A stretch of DNA of 64,000 bases, taken from contig NZ_VJZD01000010.1 of NCBI RefSeq assembly GCF_009377175.1, positions 1-64,000 on the forward strand. Reading direction: 5' to 3'. Of this stretch, positions 25,056 to 33,550 are shown piece by piece. Within the stretch, counting starts at the first letter, position 1; each line of letters begins with the position of its first letter. Below the pieces are notes generated by a model that made no database searches, was not told the origin of the DNA, and saw only the letters and a list, made by a program, of their open reading frames with translations. The position numbers were made by a program, and so were the translations under genes. This stretch comes from Streptomyces adustus. GTDB taxonomy: Bacteria; Actinomycetota; Actinomycetes; Streptomycetales; Streptomycetaceae.

Positions 25056-26437
25056 CGATGATGTCCGTCCGCACCGTGACCGGCGTGGCCGGAGTCGAGG
25101 TCCGGGTCGAGGCTCTGGCTCACCGCGTGCATCAGGGTGCTGCCTTCGTCACTGGTCGCGACCCCGGCGGCAACGGCGGACGTCCACACCGCGCAGGCCA
25201 CGGTGGTCGTGACGGCCAGTTGCCGGAGCCGGGTGCGTCGCCGGGTGGCGGGCGGCGATGCCGCGAGCGGCCGTCCGGAGCGAAGCACGCGCACCGCCTC
25301 GGCCGCCGGTCCATGGTCCGGGGAATCCGCGAAGAGCGCGAGTCCCGCGTCGCGTTGGCTCAGCCCGAGCGGCCCGTCGATCAAGTTGTCCAGTACGTCC
25401 TTGAGTTGATCCTGGTGACGTATCCAGACCGCCACACCTGCCTGGTCGAGGGCCTCGGCGTTGGTCAGGCCATGGCCCGGTATGCAGCCGTAACTGGCCA
25501 CAGGAAGCCCTGCGGAGAAGGCCTCGATCGTGGTGAGTCCGCCCGCGTTCTGGACCAGAACGTCGGCCGCGTGCATCAGGGCGGGCATGTCGTCGACCCA
25601 GCCGTGGACATGCTCGATACCGTCGGCACGCAACTGCGCGGCCAGCGCCGTATTGCGGCCGCACACGACGACCGGGACGACGGCGCCGCAGTCGCGCAGT
25701 TCCCGGGCGGCCTGCCGGACGGGACCGACGCCCCACGATCCGGCCACCAGCAGCGCGAGCGGGGCCAGGGGAGGAAGCCCGAACCTCACGCGCGCGAGGC
25801 TGCGTTGCCGCAAGTCGCGGGGCTGGAACCGGGGGTCGGCCACCGGCCCGCGGACGCGAACGTCCTTGGCCCCCGCCGCCCGCGCCTGAGCGGCAGGCAC
25901 GGCGTGGGCGGCGAGATGCACGTCCACGCCGTCCGCCACCCACAAGGGGTGCACCGAGAAGTCGGTCAGATAGGTGAGAACGGGGATGCCCAGGCGTCCG
26001 TCGAGCCGGAGGTTGCCCAGCACGCGACTGGCCCCCGGGTAGGTCGAGACGACGGCGCCGGTCTGCGGGTGCAGGGCCTTCAGGACGCGGTTCTCGGCGG
26101 ACCTCAGCAGGGCGCGTACCTCGCGGCCACCACCGCCGGCGCGTTCGGTGCTGGAGTAGATCCGCTGGTAGAGCCAGGGCGCACGGTCGAGCATCAGACG
26201 GTAGGCGTCCCTGGCGGTTCGGCCGAGGCGGGCGGGCACGAGGTCGAGCAGGTCGTATCGGTCGACGACGATTCCTTGCGCCGTCAGACGGCGCTGGAGT
26301 TCCGCGGCAGCGCCGTCGTGACCGGCGCCGATGCTCGCCGAGACGATCGCGATGCGGTCCGGGTGTGCCGTCGGCACCCGTCCAGGGGACTCGCCCATGA
26401 CCGCTGGTGTCAGATGCGCTCGTCCGCTGTTGGCCAT
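25052..26437 (-). CDS. MGDG synthase/MurG-like glycosyltransferase with C-terminal membrane segment
   Basis: A 461-residue GT-B enzyme. The N-terminal SIGAGHDGAAAELQRRL is the GxGH motif of the MGDG synthase/UgtP family, and the C-terminal half has LLVAGSWGVGPVR, GWVDDMPALMHAADVLVQNA and GGLTTIEAFSAGLPV, the nucleotide-sugar-binding signature shared with MurG. After the GT domain there is an unusual tail: basic ATRRRTRLR, a hydrophobic helix (AVTTTVACAVWTSAVAAGVA) and a His-rich end HAGHGADGHHR. This places the enzyme at the membrane. Likely substrate is a lipid acceptor. GAGGAAAG precedes ATG 26437. Confidence 0.88.
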   Translation of the reverse strand: MANSGRAHLTPAVMGESPGRVPTAHPDRIAIVSASIGAGHDGAAAELQRRLTAQGIVVDRYDLLDLVPARLGRTARDAYRLMLDRAPWLYQRIYSSTERAGGGGREVRALLRSAENRVLKALHPQTGAVVSTYPGASRVLGNLRLDGRLGIPVLTYLTDFSVHPLWVADGVDVHLAAHAVPAAQARAAGAKDVRVRGPVADPRFQPRDLRQRSLARVRFGLPPLAPLALLVAGSWGVGPVRQAARELRDCGAVVPVVVCGRNTALAAQLRADGIEHVHGWVDDMPALMHAADVLVQNAGGLTTIEAFSAGLPVASYGCIPGHGLTNAEALDQAGVAVWIRHQDQLKDVLDNLIDGPLGLSQRDAGLALFADSPDHGPAAEAVRVLRSGRPLAASPPATRRRTRLRQLAVTTTVACAVWTSAVAAGVATSDEGSTLMHAVSQSLDPDLDSGHAGHGADGHHR

Positions 26438-26678
26438 GGGCTTTCCTCTGTGTAGGTGGAAGATCGAGAACCCCGGCCTGCCTCGTCCGGGCGGCCGTAC
26501 GCGCAGCGCCGGCCACCGCGTCCCGCGCGTCGAGCACCAGGGCAGTCGCGGCCACCGGAGGTGCCCTGCCTCGGCGGGTACGAGCCCGGTCGGCGCACTG
26601 CGCAGGTCACGGCCGCCGGCAGCGGGCCGCGGCTGCTTCGGACCGGGGGCGCTTCGGGCGGGGTGCGCCGCCGTGTCG

Positions 26679-26707
26679 CGTGCGGCGCGGCCGGGCCGCG
26701 CCGCACG
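26679..26707 (-). terminator. Strong GC-rich hairpin terminator
   Basis: A 14-bp perfect inverted repeat (26679-26692 with 26694-26707) starting 13 nt beyond the stop of the minus-strand gene at 26720. The remaining gap up to 26437 shows no supported gene. Confidence 0.75.
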
Positions 26708-26719
26708 AGTGGTCCGGCT

Positions 26720-27307
26720 TCAGCCGCCCAGGACGGTGTTGCCGGTCAGGGTGCCCCCGGTGCCGTCGATGGTCACCGCGTGCCGCACCCCGTCGGGGCC
26801 GACGACCACGATCCGCCAGGCCTGGCCGCCGCCCTGCTGCGTGACCGGCGCCAACGACTCGACCTTGCCGTCCTTGACCGCGGCGACGGCCTTGTCCACG
26901 GCGTCCGCGGCAGCGAGCGAGGGCAGCGGGGCCGGGGCCTCGTCGGCCGACGACCCGAGGCCGTCCTCGGCGCGCGAGCCGCGTTCGCCGTCCCGGATCC
27001 GGCCGTCGCGCTCCTTCGCGCCGTCGGATCCGTCGCGGTCCTCGGACTCCGCCCGCTGCCCGTCGCGCCACTCGTGTCCCCCGGCGAACACCGTCCTGTG
27101 CTCGCCGCGGTCCTCCTCCTCGTGGTGGTGGATCGCCGCCGCGGCCGCACCGCCGCCGATCACCACCACGGCCGCCGCGCCGGCCACCGCCCAGCGCGCT
27201 CCGCGTCCGCGCAGCCGGCGCATGCCAAACGGCTTCTTCTCCGTCGGGCCCGGACCGTCCTCGTCCGTCCGCTCCTGCGGCTCCCCCGCGCCCATGCTTT
27301 CGCTCAC
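26720..27307 (-). CDS. Membrane-anchored PepSY-like protein
   Basis: A 195-residue protein: cytosolic acidic N-terminus, one TM (WAVAGAAAVVVIGGGAAAAA), a histidine/charged stretch IHHHEEEDRGEH, a long low-complexity Asp/Arg/Glu-rich linker, and a small C-terminal domain (AAADAVDKAVAAVKDGKVES then AWRIVVVGPDGVRHAVTIDG) matching the PepSY fold pattern. PepSY domains are often inhibitory or sensory outside the cell. GTG 27307 is used (ATG 27295 also possible). Divergent from an RR-HK pair, a common arrangement in which the kinase controls or senses through the PepSY protein. Confidence 0.8.
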   Translation of the reverse strand: MSESMGAGEPQERTDEDGPGPTEKKPFGMRRLRGRGARWAVAGAAAVVVIGGGAAAAAIHHHEEEDRGEHRTVFAGGHEWRDGQRAESEDRDGSDGAKERDGRIRDGERGSRAEDGLGSSADEAPAPLPSLAAADAVDKAVAAVKDGKVESLAPVTQQGGGQAWRIVVVGPDGVRHAVTIDGTGGTLTGNTVLGG

Positions 27308-27458
27308 TGTGCCCGCCCTGGTCTTCTGGAAGGGTCCGGGCCCTGTGCCCGGACATCCGGGGACAGCATCGCCGGAGGGTGCTGAAGACTTGCTGAAGAC
27401 CTGAAGACGCCTTCAGCTTGGTGCGTTGCCCGTCCCGCGACCTGTCACTCTGGGGGGC

Positions 27459-28136
27459 ATGCGTGTACTGGTGGTGGAGGACGAGCGCCGGCTGGCCCTG
27501 GCGCTTCAGCACGGGCTGACCGTCGAGGGCTTCAGTGTGGATGTCGCCCACGACGGCGTGTCCGGGCTCGCCAAGGCCACCGAGCGCGCCTACGACGTGG
27601 TCGTGCTGGACATCATGCTGCCCGGCCTCAACGGCTACCGGGTGTGCCAGCGGCTGCGCGCCACCGGCAGCAACGTCGGCATCCTCATGCTCACCGCCAA
27701 GGACGGCGAGTGGGACGAGGCCGAGGCACTGGACACCGGCGCCGACGACTACCTCTCCAAACCGTTCTCCTTCGTGGTGCTCGTCGCCCGTCTGCGGGCA
27801 CTGGCCCGCCGGATCGGCAGCCGGGCCCCGAGGCGCACCGTGCTGGGCGACCTGGTGGTCGACTCCGCCGCCCGCACCTGCACCCGCGGGGGCGTGTCCA
27901 TATCGCTCACCCCGCGCGAGTTCGCCGTGCTGGACCACCTCGCGCGGCGGGCCGGGGAGGCCGTCTCCAAGCGGGAGATCCTGGACGAGGTCTGGGACAG
28001 CGGCGTCGACAGCGACCCCAACACCGTCGAGGTCCATGTCAGCGCCCTGCGACGCAAGATCGACACTCCGTTCGGACGGGCCGCGGTGCAGACCGTCCGG
28101 GGCGCCGGATACCGGCTGGCGGCCGACGGTGGCTGA
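27459..28136 (+). CDS. OmpR-type response regulator (CutR/TcrA-like)
   Basis: A 225-residue response regulator. MRVLVVEDERRLALALQHGL opens the receiver, the phosphoacceptor is in VVVLDIMLPGLNGY, followed by LMLTAKD and LSKPFSF. The DNA-binding domain shows SLTPREFAVLDHLARRAGEA, NTVEVHVSALRRKID and TVRGAGYRLAADGG. ATG 27459 has ggggggc immediately upstream. It overlaps or abuts the kinase gene and is divergent from the PepSY-like membrane protein, its probable target. Confidence 0.94.
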   Translation: MRVLVVEDERRLALALQHGLTVEGFSVDVAHDGVSGLAKATERAYDVVVLDIMLPGLNGYRVCQRLRATGSNVGILMLTAKDGEWDEAEALDTGADDYLSKPFSFVVLVARLRALARRIGSRAPRRTVLGDLVVDSAARTCTRGGVSISLTPREFAVLDHLARRAGEAVSKREILDEVWDSGVDSDPNTVEVHVSALRRKIDTPFGRAAVQTVRGAGYRLAADGG

Positions 28137-28146
28137 GACGGAGTCC

Positions 28147-29607
28147 ATGGCCCGTGAACCGGGGCGCGGCCCCGGGCTTGTGCGCGCGGTGCGCCGCCGG
28201 GCCCGTGCCTCGCTGCGCCGGCTGACCAGGCATCCCCGGGCGGTCGCAGTGATCCGACGGCGGGCGCCGCGCTCCGTGCGGGCCCGCACCACGCTCGCCG
28301 CGTGCGCGAGCGTCGCCGTCGTCATGCTCGCCGCGTCGGCCGTCGTGGTCCTGCTGTTGCGCGCGAACCTCGAACGCACCGTGGAGACCGGGGTCCACAC
28401 TCAGGCGCGGGACGTCGCCCGTCTCGCCGCGGCCGGCCGTCTGACCCAACCGCTGACGCTCACCCCCGGAACCGACTTCGTGCAGGTCGTCGACGCCCAC
28501 GGGAAGGTCGTGGCGCAGAGCCAGAACCTCACCGGCCGCCCCGCCCTCACCCCCACCGGCACCCGCAACGGCCACCGGACGTACGACCTCGACGCCCTCG
28601 GCGAGGAGCACCACCAGCGCGTCACCACCGTCACCGCCACCACCCCCACCGGCCCGGTCACCATCCACGTCGGGGCCTCACTGCGCACCGCCGACGCCGC
28701 CGAGGACGTGACCACCGGGGCCCTCGCCGCCCTGAGCGCCCTGCTGCTGTGCACCGTCGGCGCCCTGACCTGGCGTACGACCGGCCGCGCGCTGCGGCCG
28801 GTGGAGGCGATCCGCGCCGAGGTGGCCGCCATCGGCGACCGCGGCCTGGACCGCCGGGTCCCCGCCCCGCGCAGCGACGACGAGGTCGCCCGCCTCGCCG
28901 ACACGATGAACGCCATGCTCGAACGGCTGGAGGCCGCGGGCGCGCGGCAGCGCCAATTCATCGCCGACGCCTCGCACGAGCTGCGCAGCCCCCTCGCGGT
29001 GCTGCGCACCCAGCTGGAGGTCGCTCTCACCCATCCCGATCCGGAGGTGCGCGACACTCTGGTGGCGGGCGCCCTCCAGGACACCGAGCGCCTCCAGGCG
29101 CTCTCCGCCGACCTGCTGCTGCTCGCCCGCCTCGACGCCACCGGACACAACCGGCGCGACGAAGTCGTCGACCTCACCGAACTCGCCCGCACCACCGTCG
29201 CGGCCCGCTCCACCGACCCCCACCCGGTCACCCTCCATGCCCCCGGGGACATCACCGTGCCCGGCAACACGCTGTGGATCGGCCGACTGCTGACCAACCT
29301 CCTCGACAACGCCCAGCGCCATGCCCGCACCACCGTCACGGTGCGGCTGTCGACGGACGTCGAGACCGGTGACGCCGTTGTCGACGTCGCCAACGACGGG
29401 CCCCCGATCGCCCCCGCCGACCGGGAGAAGATCTTCGAACGGTTCGCCCGCCTCGACGACGCCCGCAGCCGCGACGACGGCGGCACCGGCCTGGGCCTGC
29501 CCATCGCCGCGGACATCGCCGCCCTCCACGGCGGCACCGTCACCGTCCTCGACACCCCGGACGGCACCACCTTCCGCACCCGCCTGACCACCACCGCCCG
29601 GCAATGA
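28147..29607 (+). CDS. Sensor histidine kinase paired with the preceding regulator
   Basis: A 486-residue kinase with a basic, Arg-rich N-terminus of ~45 residues, TM1 (LAACASVAVVMLAASAVVVL), an extracytoplasmic sensor of ~100 residues, TM2 (ALAALSALLLCTVGALTWRT), HAMP, H-box FIADASHELRSPLAVLRTQL (Ser replaces the usual Thr after R), N-box LTNLLDNAQRHA, G1 VANDGPPIAPADR and G2 DDGGTGLGLPIAADI. ATG 28147 has cggag close by; an in-frame GTG at 28129 would overlap the regulator stop. Confidence 0.93.
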   Translation: MAREPGRGPGLVRAVRRRARASLRRLTRHPRAVAVIRRRAPRSVRARTTLAACASVAVVMLAASAVVVLLLRANLERTVETGVHTQARDVARLAAAGRLTQPLTLTPGTDFVQVVDAHGKVVAQSQNLTGRPALTPTGTRNGHRTYDLDALGEEHHQRVTTVTATTPTGPVTIHVGASLRTADAAEDVTTGALAALSALLLCTVGALTWRTTGRALRPVEAIRAEVAAIGDRGLDRRVPAPRSDDEVARLADTMNAMLERLEAAGARQRQFIADASHELRSPLAVLRTQLEVALTHPDPEVRDTLVAGALQDTERLQALSADLLLLARLDATGHNRRDEVVDLTELARTTVAARSTDPHPVTLHAPGDITVPGNTLWIGRLLTNLLDNAQRHARTTVTVRLSTDVETGDAVVDVANDGPPIAPADREKIFERFARLDDARSRDDGGTGLGLPIAADIAALHGGTVTVLDTPDGTTFRTRLTTTARQ

Positions 29608-29619
29608 ACCCCGAAGGCA

Positions 29620-29808
29620 CTGAGCTCTGAGCCCGACGCTCTCGGCCATCCACGCGGCAACCCGCTCCTGCCCGGCCGCGGTCAGCGCGTAGGCCGCGCG
29701 CCGCGGGCCACGCACCGGCACGTCCTCACGCCCCTGGACCACCAGATCCGCCGTCTCGGGCCGGGTGAGCGTCACCTCACGGACGAGCCGGTTCGAACCG
29801 CTCCGCAA
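29620..29808 (-). pseudogene. Possible remnant of a winged-helix regulator
   Basis: The minus strand reads LVREVTLTRPETADLVVQGR then EDVPVRGPRRAAYALTAAGQ and ERVAAWMAES, like the wing and following helix of a PadR- or MarR-type regulator (RR.YALT.AGQERVAAW). There is no HTH upstream and the frame runs without a stop into the antisense of the histidine kinase gene, so it is not a complete gene. Assignment rests on this short match only. Confidence 0.35.
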
Positions 29809-29874
29809 GACGACTCCGCCTCGGTGACCGCCGTGGCACGTTCTCCGTCACAGGGCGGTCACCGTATGCACCCG

Positions 29875-30531
29875 TCACTCCGGAGGCGTGGCGCGTCTCG
29901 ACCAGCCGCGTGTCTCGCCCTCGTCGATGAGGCGCCGCCCGGCCCGCCACAGGGAGGCGGACGCCTCCCCGATCACCGCCTTGCGGGCCCGCACATCGTC
30001 GGCGGTGACGCCCGGAGTACGCCATGTACCGCCGCGCGCCATCCAGTTGAGCAGCAGCGGCTGAAACCGGTCCATCGCCTTGGCGAATCTGGCTTCCGGA
30101 GTGCGACGTTCCTCGAACTCGTCCCACAGGAGCCGCATGCGCCGAGCCTGATCCGCCGGAAGCAGACCGAACAGCTCGTCGGCAGCGGCGACTTCCCTCT
30201 CGCGCTGATCGCCGCCCGCGGCACTGTCGTACAGGGGGGTGTCGCCCGCGTAGATCTCCACCAGATCGTGCACGAGGACGAGCTGGACGGTGTGACCCAC
30301 GTCGATGGGCTGGTCGGAGTGCTCGGAGAGGATCACGACCATCATCGCCAGGTGCCACGAGTGCTCCGCGTCGTTCTCACGGCGGTCCGCCGCAGCCAGG
30401 GGAGACTGACGCAGGACGGTCTTGAGCTGGTCGATCTCGACGAGAAAGGTGAGTTGGGCATGCAGTCGATCACCGAGGTCGTCGGGGAAGGGTGTCTTTT
30501 CGGCAAGTAAACGGCGACGCTCATCACTCAT
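29875..30531 (-). CDS. HD-domain phosphohydrolase (YfbR/HDDC2-like)
   Basis: A 218-residue HD protein. FLVEIDQLKTVLRQS is followed by the metal-binding residues in RENDAEHSWHLAMMVVIL (H...H), then VLVHDLVEIYAGDTPLYD (HD motif) and RFAKAMDRFQPLLLNW (final Asp). This is the pattern of YfbR/HDDC2-type 5'-deoxynucleotidases and related hydrolases. ATG 30531 follows atgaggtc. Expected to dephosphorylate deoxynucleoside monophosphates in the cytoplasm, though exact substrate is uncertain. It is monocistronic. Confidence 0.9.
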   Translation of the reverse strand: MSDERRRLLAEKTPFPDDLGDRLHAQLTFLVEIDQLKTVLRQSPLAAADRRENDAEHSWHLAMMVVILSEHSDQPIDVGHTVQLVLVHDLVEIYAGDTPLYDSAAGGDQREREVAAADELFGLLPADQARRMRLLWDEFEERRTPEARFAKAMDRFQPLLLNWMARGGTWRTPGVTADDVRARKAVIGEASASLWRAGRRLIDEGETRGWSRRATPPE

Positions 30532-30720
30532 GACCTCATCGTGGCACGCACGGTCCGGCGCGCAGGGTGCGTCGTGCTCCACGGCCATCGGACCGCTGCC
30601 GTCTTCGCCGCCCGCACACGGGCCTCTACCCCGTCAACCCGCGGCGCGCCCTCCCGCTTTGCGGTGAGACCGGCCGCGTGGTGCCGCTCGCCGGGATCCG
30701 CGGTGCAGCACAGTGGCCCG

Positions 30721-31230
30721 GTGTCTTCTCCTCGGCTGACCGTCCTGCTCCTGGCACTGCTGAGTGTCACGGGCTGCACCACCGTGGCTCCCGATACCGC
30801 GCCGCCCGTCGGCCCCCCGGGTGCGGGTGCCTCGCTCTCGGTGGACGGCGCGGCCTCGCCGACACCCGTGCACGTGCCCGTACCCGTGGTGCAGTCCTCG
30901 CCCCGCTCCGCTCTGGTGAGGACCGATCCGCAGCGACCGCGCCGTACGGCCGAGGCCGGAGCGACTCCCCGGCACCAGGCGACGGGACCGGCGCCACACA
31001 CGCCACGTGCGCTCCCGCCGACGCGTGTGGCGCCACCTGCGCCGGCCGCCCCGCGGAACCGGGAGCCGTCGCGCGCGCACCCGCACGCGAAGTCCCACCA
31101 CGGCCCGGCTCAACGGGCACCGCGCGGCCGTCCGCAGAACTGGCCCGGTCAGATGCGTCGGCTGTGCCGCCAGGCGAACGGCGTCGCCTCCTCCGGCATC
31201 GTGGGCCTGTGCCGCCGGACCTGGGGGTGA
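30721..31230 (+). CDS. Pro/Arg/Ala-rich lipoprotein
   Basis: A 169-residue putative lipoprotein. Signal SSPRLTVLLLALLSVTGCTT has a lipobox ending TGC near residue 18-19. A long disordered Pro/Ala/Arg/His-rich region follows. The C-terminal ~25 residues (MRRLCRQANGVASSGIVGLC, then RRTWG) have two Cys and resemble a short conserved end segment of Streptomyces lipoproteins (MC..G..YGGW...S...IC...YG). Start taken as GTG 30721, just before the signal. Function unknown. Confidence 0.65.
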   Translation: MSSPRLTVLLLALLSVTGCTTVAPDTAPPVGPPGAGASLSVDGAASPTPVHVPVPVVQSSPRSALVRTDPQRPRRTAEAGATPRHQATGPAPHTPRALPPTRVAPPAPAAPRNREPSRAHPHAKSHHGPAQRAPRGRPQNWPGQMRRLCRQANGVASSGIVGLCRRTWG

Positions 31231-31278
31231 CTCGCTCCTGGTCCTGCCGGCGCTCCGCGGGCCGTCGCATGTGCGCTG

Positions 31279-32226
31279 TCAGGCGATACGAAGGATGCTC
31301 TTGCCGTGGGTGGAGCCGTCGGCGAGCCGCTGTACGGCTGTGGCCAGGTCGGCGAGCTCGTACTCGGCGGTGATGTCCACCCGCACCTGGCCGTCGGCGA
31401 CGAGGCCGAGCGCGCGGCGGGCGCTGTCCGCGAGCTGCTCCGGGCGGGTCCGGCCGAGCAGGTTGCCGTTGTAGGTCATGAGGGACTTCCCCTGCATGAG
31501 AAGGTCGTTGGCGTCGGCCAGGACCGGTTCATAGGTGCCGAGGTTGCCGTACGCCACCAGCCGGCCGTGTGCGGCGAGCCGTTCCAGACCGGCGAGCCGG
31601 GTCGAGCCGCCGACCGGGTCGAGGATCACGTCGAACTTCTCGTCACCGAGCTTGCCCGGGAACTCCTCGCGCAGCAGGACCTGGTCGTAGCCGAACTGTG
31701 CGGCGTATTCGGCCCTGGCGGTGCTGCCGGCCACTCCGACGACGCGACCGGCGCCGGCGAGCCGGGCGAACTGGGTGGCCAGGGTGCCCACCGAGCCGGC
31801 GGCGGCGTGCACCAGCACGCTCTCGCCGGGACGTACCTGCGAAACGGTGTCGACCAGGTCGTAGGCCGTCGGCCCGCCCCAGCCGACGCCTGCTGCCGTA
31901 CGCAGCGGCAGGCCGCCGATGTCCAGTGCGAGTACGGCGGGTGCCACGACCACTTCGGCCCAGGCTCCTGCGGTGGTCAGCGCGGCGACGGGTTCACCGA
32001 TACGGCCCGGGTCGACGCCTTCGCCGACCGCGGCGATGTGTCCGGACGCCTCGAAGCCGGGCACGAAAGGCCGGGGCACGGGGAAGTGGCCGTCCCGGAC
32101 CATGGTGTCGCCCCACTGGACCCCTGCGTAGGCGACGCGGATCGCCACCTGGCCGGGGCCGGGTGCGGGCTCGGCGAGTTCTGCGATGCGGTAGCGGTTC
32201 TCGGCGTCGAGAAGGACAGACTTCAC
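31279..32226 (-). CDS. Zinc-type alcohol dehydrogenase-like quinone oxidoreductase
   Basis: A 315-residue MDR-superfamily enzyme of the QOR branch. GroES-like N-terminal part: PAPGPGQVAIRVAYAGVQWG and VPGFEASGHIAAVGEGV. Rossmann NADPH motif: VLVHAAAGSVGTLATQFARL with the AAxGxVG pattern, then VVGVAGSTARAEYAAQFGYD. No structural or catalytic Zn cysteines are present, so it is a Zn-independent quinone/enone reductase. GTG 32226 has AGGGGTT upstream. It is divergent from a MarR regulator and probably induced by quinones or electrophiles. Confidence 0.9.
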   Translation of the reverse strand: MKSVLLDAENRYRIAELAEPAPGPGQVAIRVAYAGVQWGDTMVRDGHFPVPRPFVPGFEASGHIAAVGEGVDPGRIGEPVAALTTAGAWAEVVVAPAVLALDIGGLPLRTAAGVGWGGPTAYDLVDTVSQVRPGESVLVHAAAGSVGTLATQFARLAGAGRVVGVAGSTARAEYAAQFGYDQVLLREEFPGKLGDEKFDVILDPVGGSTRLAGLERLAAHGRLVAYGNLGTYEPVLADANDLLMQGKSLMTYNGNLLGRTRPEQLADSARRALGLVADGQVRVDITAEYELADLATAVQRLADGSTHGKSILRIA

Positions 32227-32281
32227 GATTACAACCCCCTGTGCTGACTCAGTATCCTTACTGTCGAAGACGGTAGGTATA

Positions 32282-32293
32282 TAAGGTTCCTTA
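32282..32293. promoter_or_regulatory. Putative MarR operator
   Basis: taagg-tt-cctta is a perfect interrupted palindrome in an AT-rich pocket between the divergent oxidoreductase (32226) and MarR (32329) starts. A related gtatccttac element is at 32250-32259. Confidence 0.5.
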
Positions 32294-32328
32294 GTCAATC
32301 CATGGACCTGTCATTGGAGTGGGAGTAC

Positions 32329-32793
32329 ATGGCGCACACCCCGGTCGAACAGGACCTCTGCACCCGGATCAGGCGGTCGGAACAGGCGCTGATGGCGCAC
32401 CACGAGGCGGTGCTGCGCACCTACGGCCTGACGATGACCCAGTACACGGTGCTGCTGGCCCTCTCACGCGAGGGCGGCATGTCCGGCTCCCAGCTGGCCC
32501 GCTCCTGCGGGGTGACCCAGCAGAGCATGAGCAGCGTGCTGACCAACATGGAGACCAAGCAGCTCATCCACCGCGAGACGTCCCCAGTGCATGCCAAGGT
32601 GCAGATCGCCACCCTCACCGACCAGGGCCGGACACTCCTGGACCGCGCCTACGAGGAGGTGATCATCCTCGAACGCGCACTCACCGACGCTTTCACCCCG
32701 TCCGAACACGCCGCCCTGTGCGAACTCCTGGAGAGAGCCACCACCGTGCTGATCCAGCAGACCCGCAACGCGAGCTCCCCGCCCTCCGCCTGA
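32329..32793 (+). CDS. MarR-family regulator
   Basis: A 154-residue winged-helix regulator. HTH and wing: YGLTMTQYTVLLALSREGGM, SGSQLARSCGVTQQSMSSVL, TNMETKQLIHRETSPVHAKV. The final helix pair TDAFTPSEHAALCELLERAT forms the dimerisation end. In the wing the usual DxRR is replaced by SPVHAKV. ATG 32329 is chosen because gtgggag lies 4-9 nt upstream; ATG 32302 in frame would overlap the operator edge. It likely represses the divergent quinone oxidoreductase. Confidence 0.9.
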   Translation: MAHTPVEQDLCTRIRRSEQALMAHHEAVLRTYGLTMTQYTVLLALSREGGMSGSQLARSCGVTQQSMSSVLTNMETKQLIHRETSPVHAKVQIATLTDQGRTLLDRAYEEVIILERALTDAFTPSEHAALCELLERATTVLIQQTRNASSPPSA

Positions 32794-32855
32794 GGCCCCG
32801 GCAGCCGTACACGCAGCGCACCCCGGCATTCGGCGTGATCCCGCCGGGGGGTCGG

Positions 32856-33101
32856 TCAGTCCACCGGGCGGATCAGTCCGCCGGTCTTCCGTCGGAGCGC
32901 GGCTGCCGGCCGGTCGCGGGCCTCGGCCTGGGTGGCGATCCGCTCATGGAGGGCTGCCAGCCGTTGCCATGCGACCCGCAGACCCATGTCCGACGGCGGT
33001 GCGCCGGCCACATCGCCGTCCGGGCACGGCAGGAACACACGCACGTCGTCCAGGGTGAGTCCGGCGGCCGGCAAGGAACGGATGCTGCGCACCCGTACCG
33101 C
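32856..33101 (-). pseudogene. Decayed MerR-family regulator (C-terminal remnant)
   Basis: The minus strand reads AVRVRSIRSLPAAGLTLDDV, RVFLPCPDGDV and RVAWQRLAALHERIATQAEA, then RDRPAAALRR, the post-HTH and dimerisation coiled coil of MerR regulators (V.R...IR.LRAAGL.L..I...LPC... ARD.LA). The N-terminal HTH (normally ~35 residues with YY.. GLL.P.R) is missing. It abuts the SDR remnant, joined out of frame. MerR and SDR genes are commonly neighbours, so one deletion probably fused the ends of the two genes. Confidence 0.65.
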
Positions 33102-33124
33102 CGCCCCTCCGCCAACTGCCATTC

Positions 33125-33358
33125 CCGCACCGCGGCCCGGCGCTCCGGTGTCAGGCCCTGGTGCTCGCCGATGGGAGTGTCGATCGCGCCCGGGGCGACA
33201 GCCACGACCCGGATCCCCCGGGGTGCCGGCTCGACCGCCCAGCTGCGGGTCAGCGAGTCCAGGGCGGTCTTGGCCGCGGCGCAGACCGAGCTGCCGGGCC
33301 AGGCCCGCTGCCCGACCGACGTACTGACGTTGACGATCAGCCCGCGAGCGGCCTCACG
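33125..33358 (-). pseudogene. Decayed short-chain dehydrogenase (internal remnant)
   Basis: The minus strand encodes GLIVNVSTSVGQRAWPGSSV, CAAAKTALDSLTRSWAVEPA and RGIRVVAVAPGAIDTP, an SDR segment from the catalytic Ser to the post-catalytic PG motif. The Tyr of YxxxK is Cys (CAAAK). The N-terminal Rossmann GxxxGxG half and the end of the protein are missing. It runs directly, in another frame, into a MerR remnant. Upstream sequence to ~33540 holds no recognisable start. Confidence 0.75.
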
Positions 33359-33550
33359 CCAAGGAACTCCACGTTGTGTCTCCAGATGGACAGGAGCACA
33401 TGGGGTCGGACGGCGGTCAAGGAGGGTTGAACAACCGGAGCGCGGGATCCGCGCGAGTTCGACGGGACAGGCGCGCTCGAAGCCGCCCCGACGCTGCCCG
33501 GGCGATGAAACGGGGGTACGTTCGCGGCCCATCAGCGGGCTCGAGTGGAC

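Noticed and set aside
26438-26719. Possible small genes between the glycosyltransferase and PepSY-like genes
   Set aside because: Frames are Arg/Pro-rich shadows; the stretch is explained by a terminator and a promoter region.
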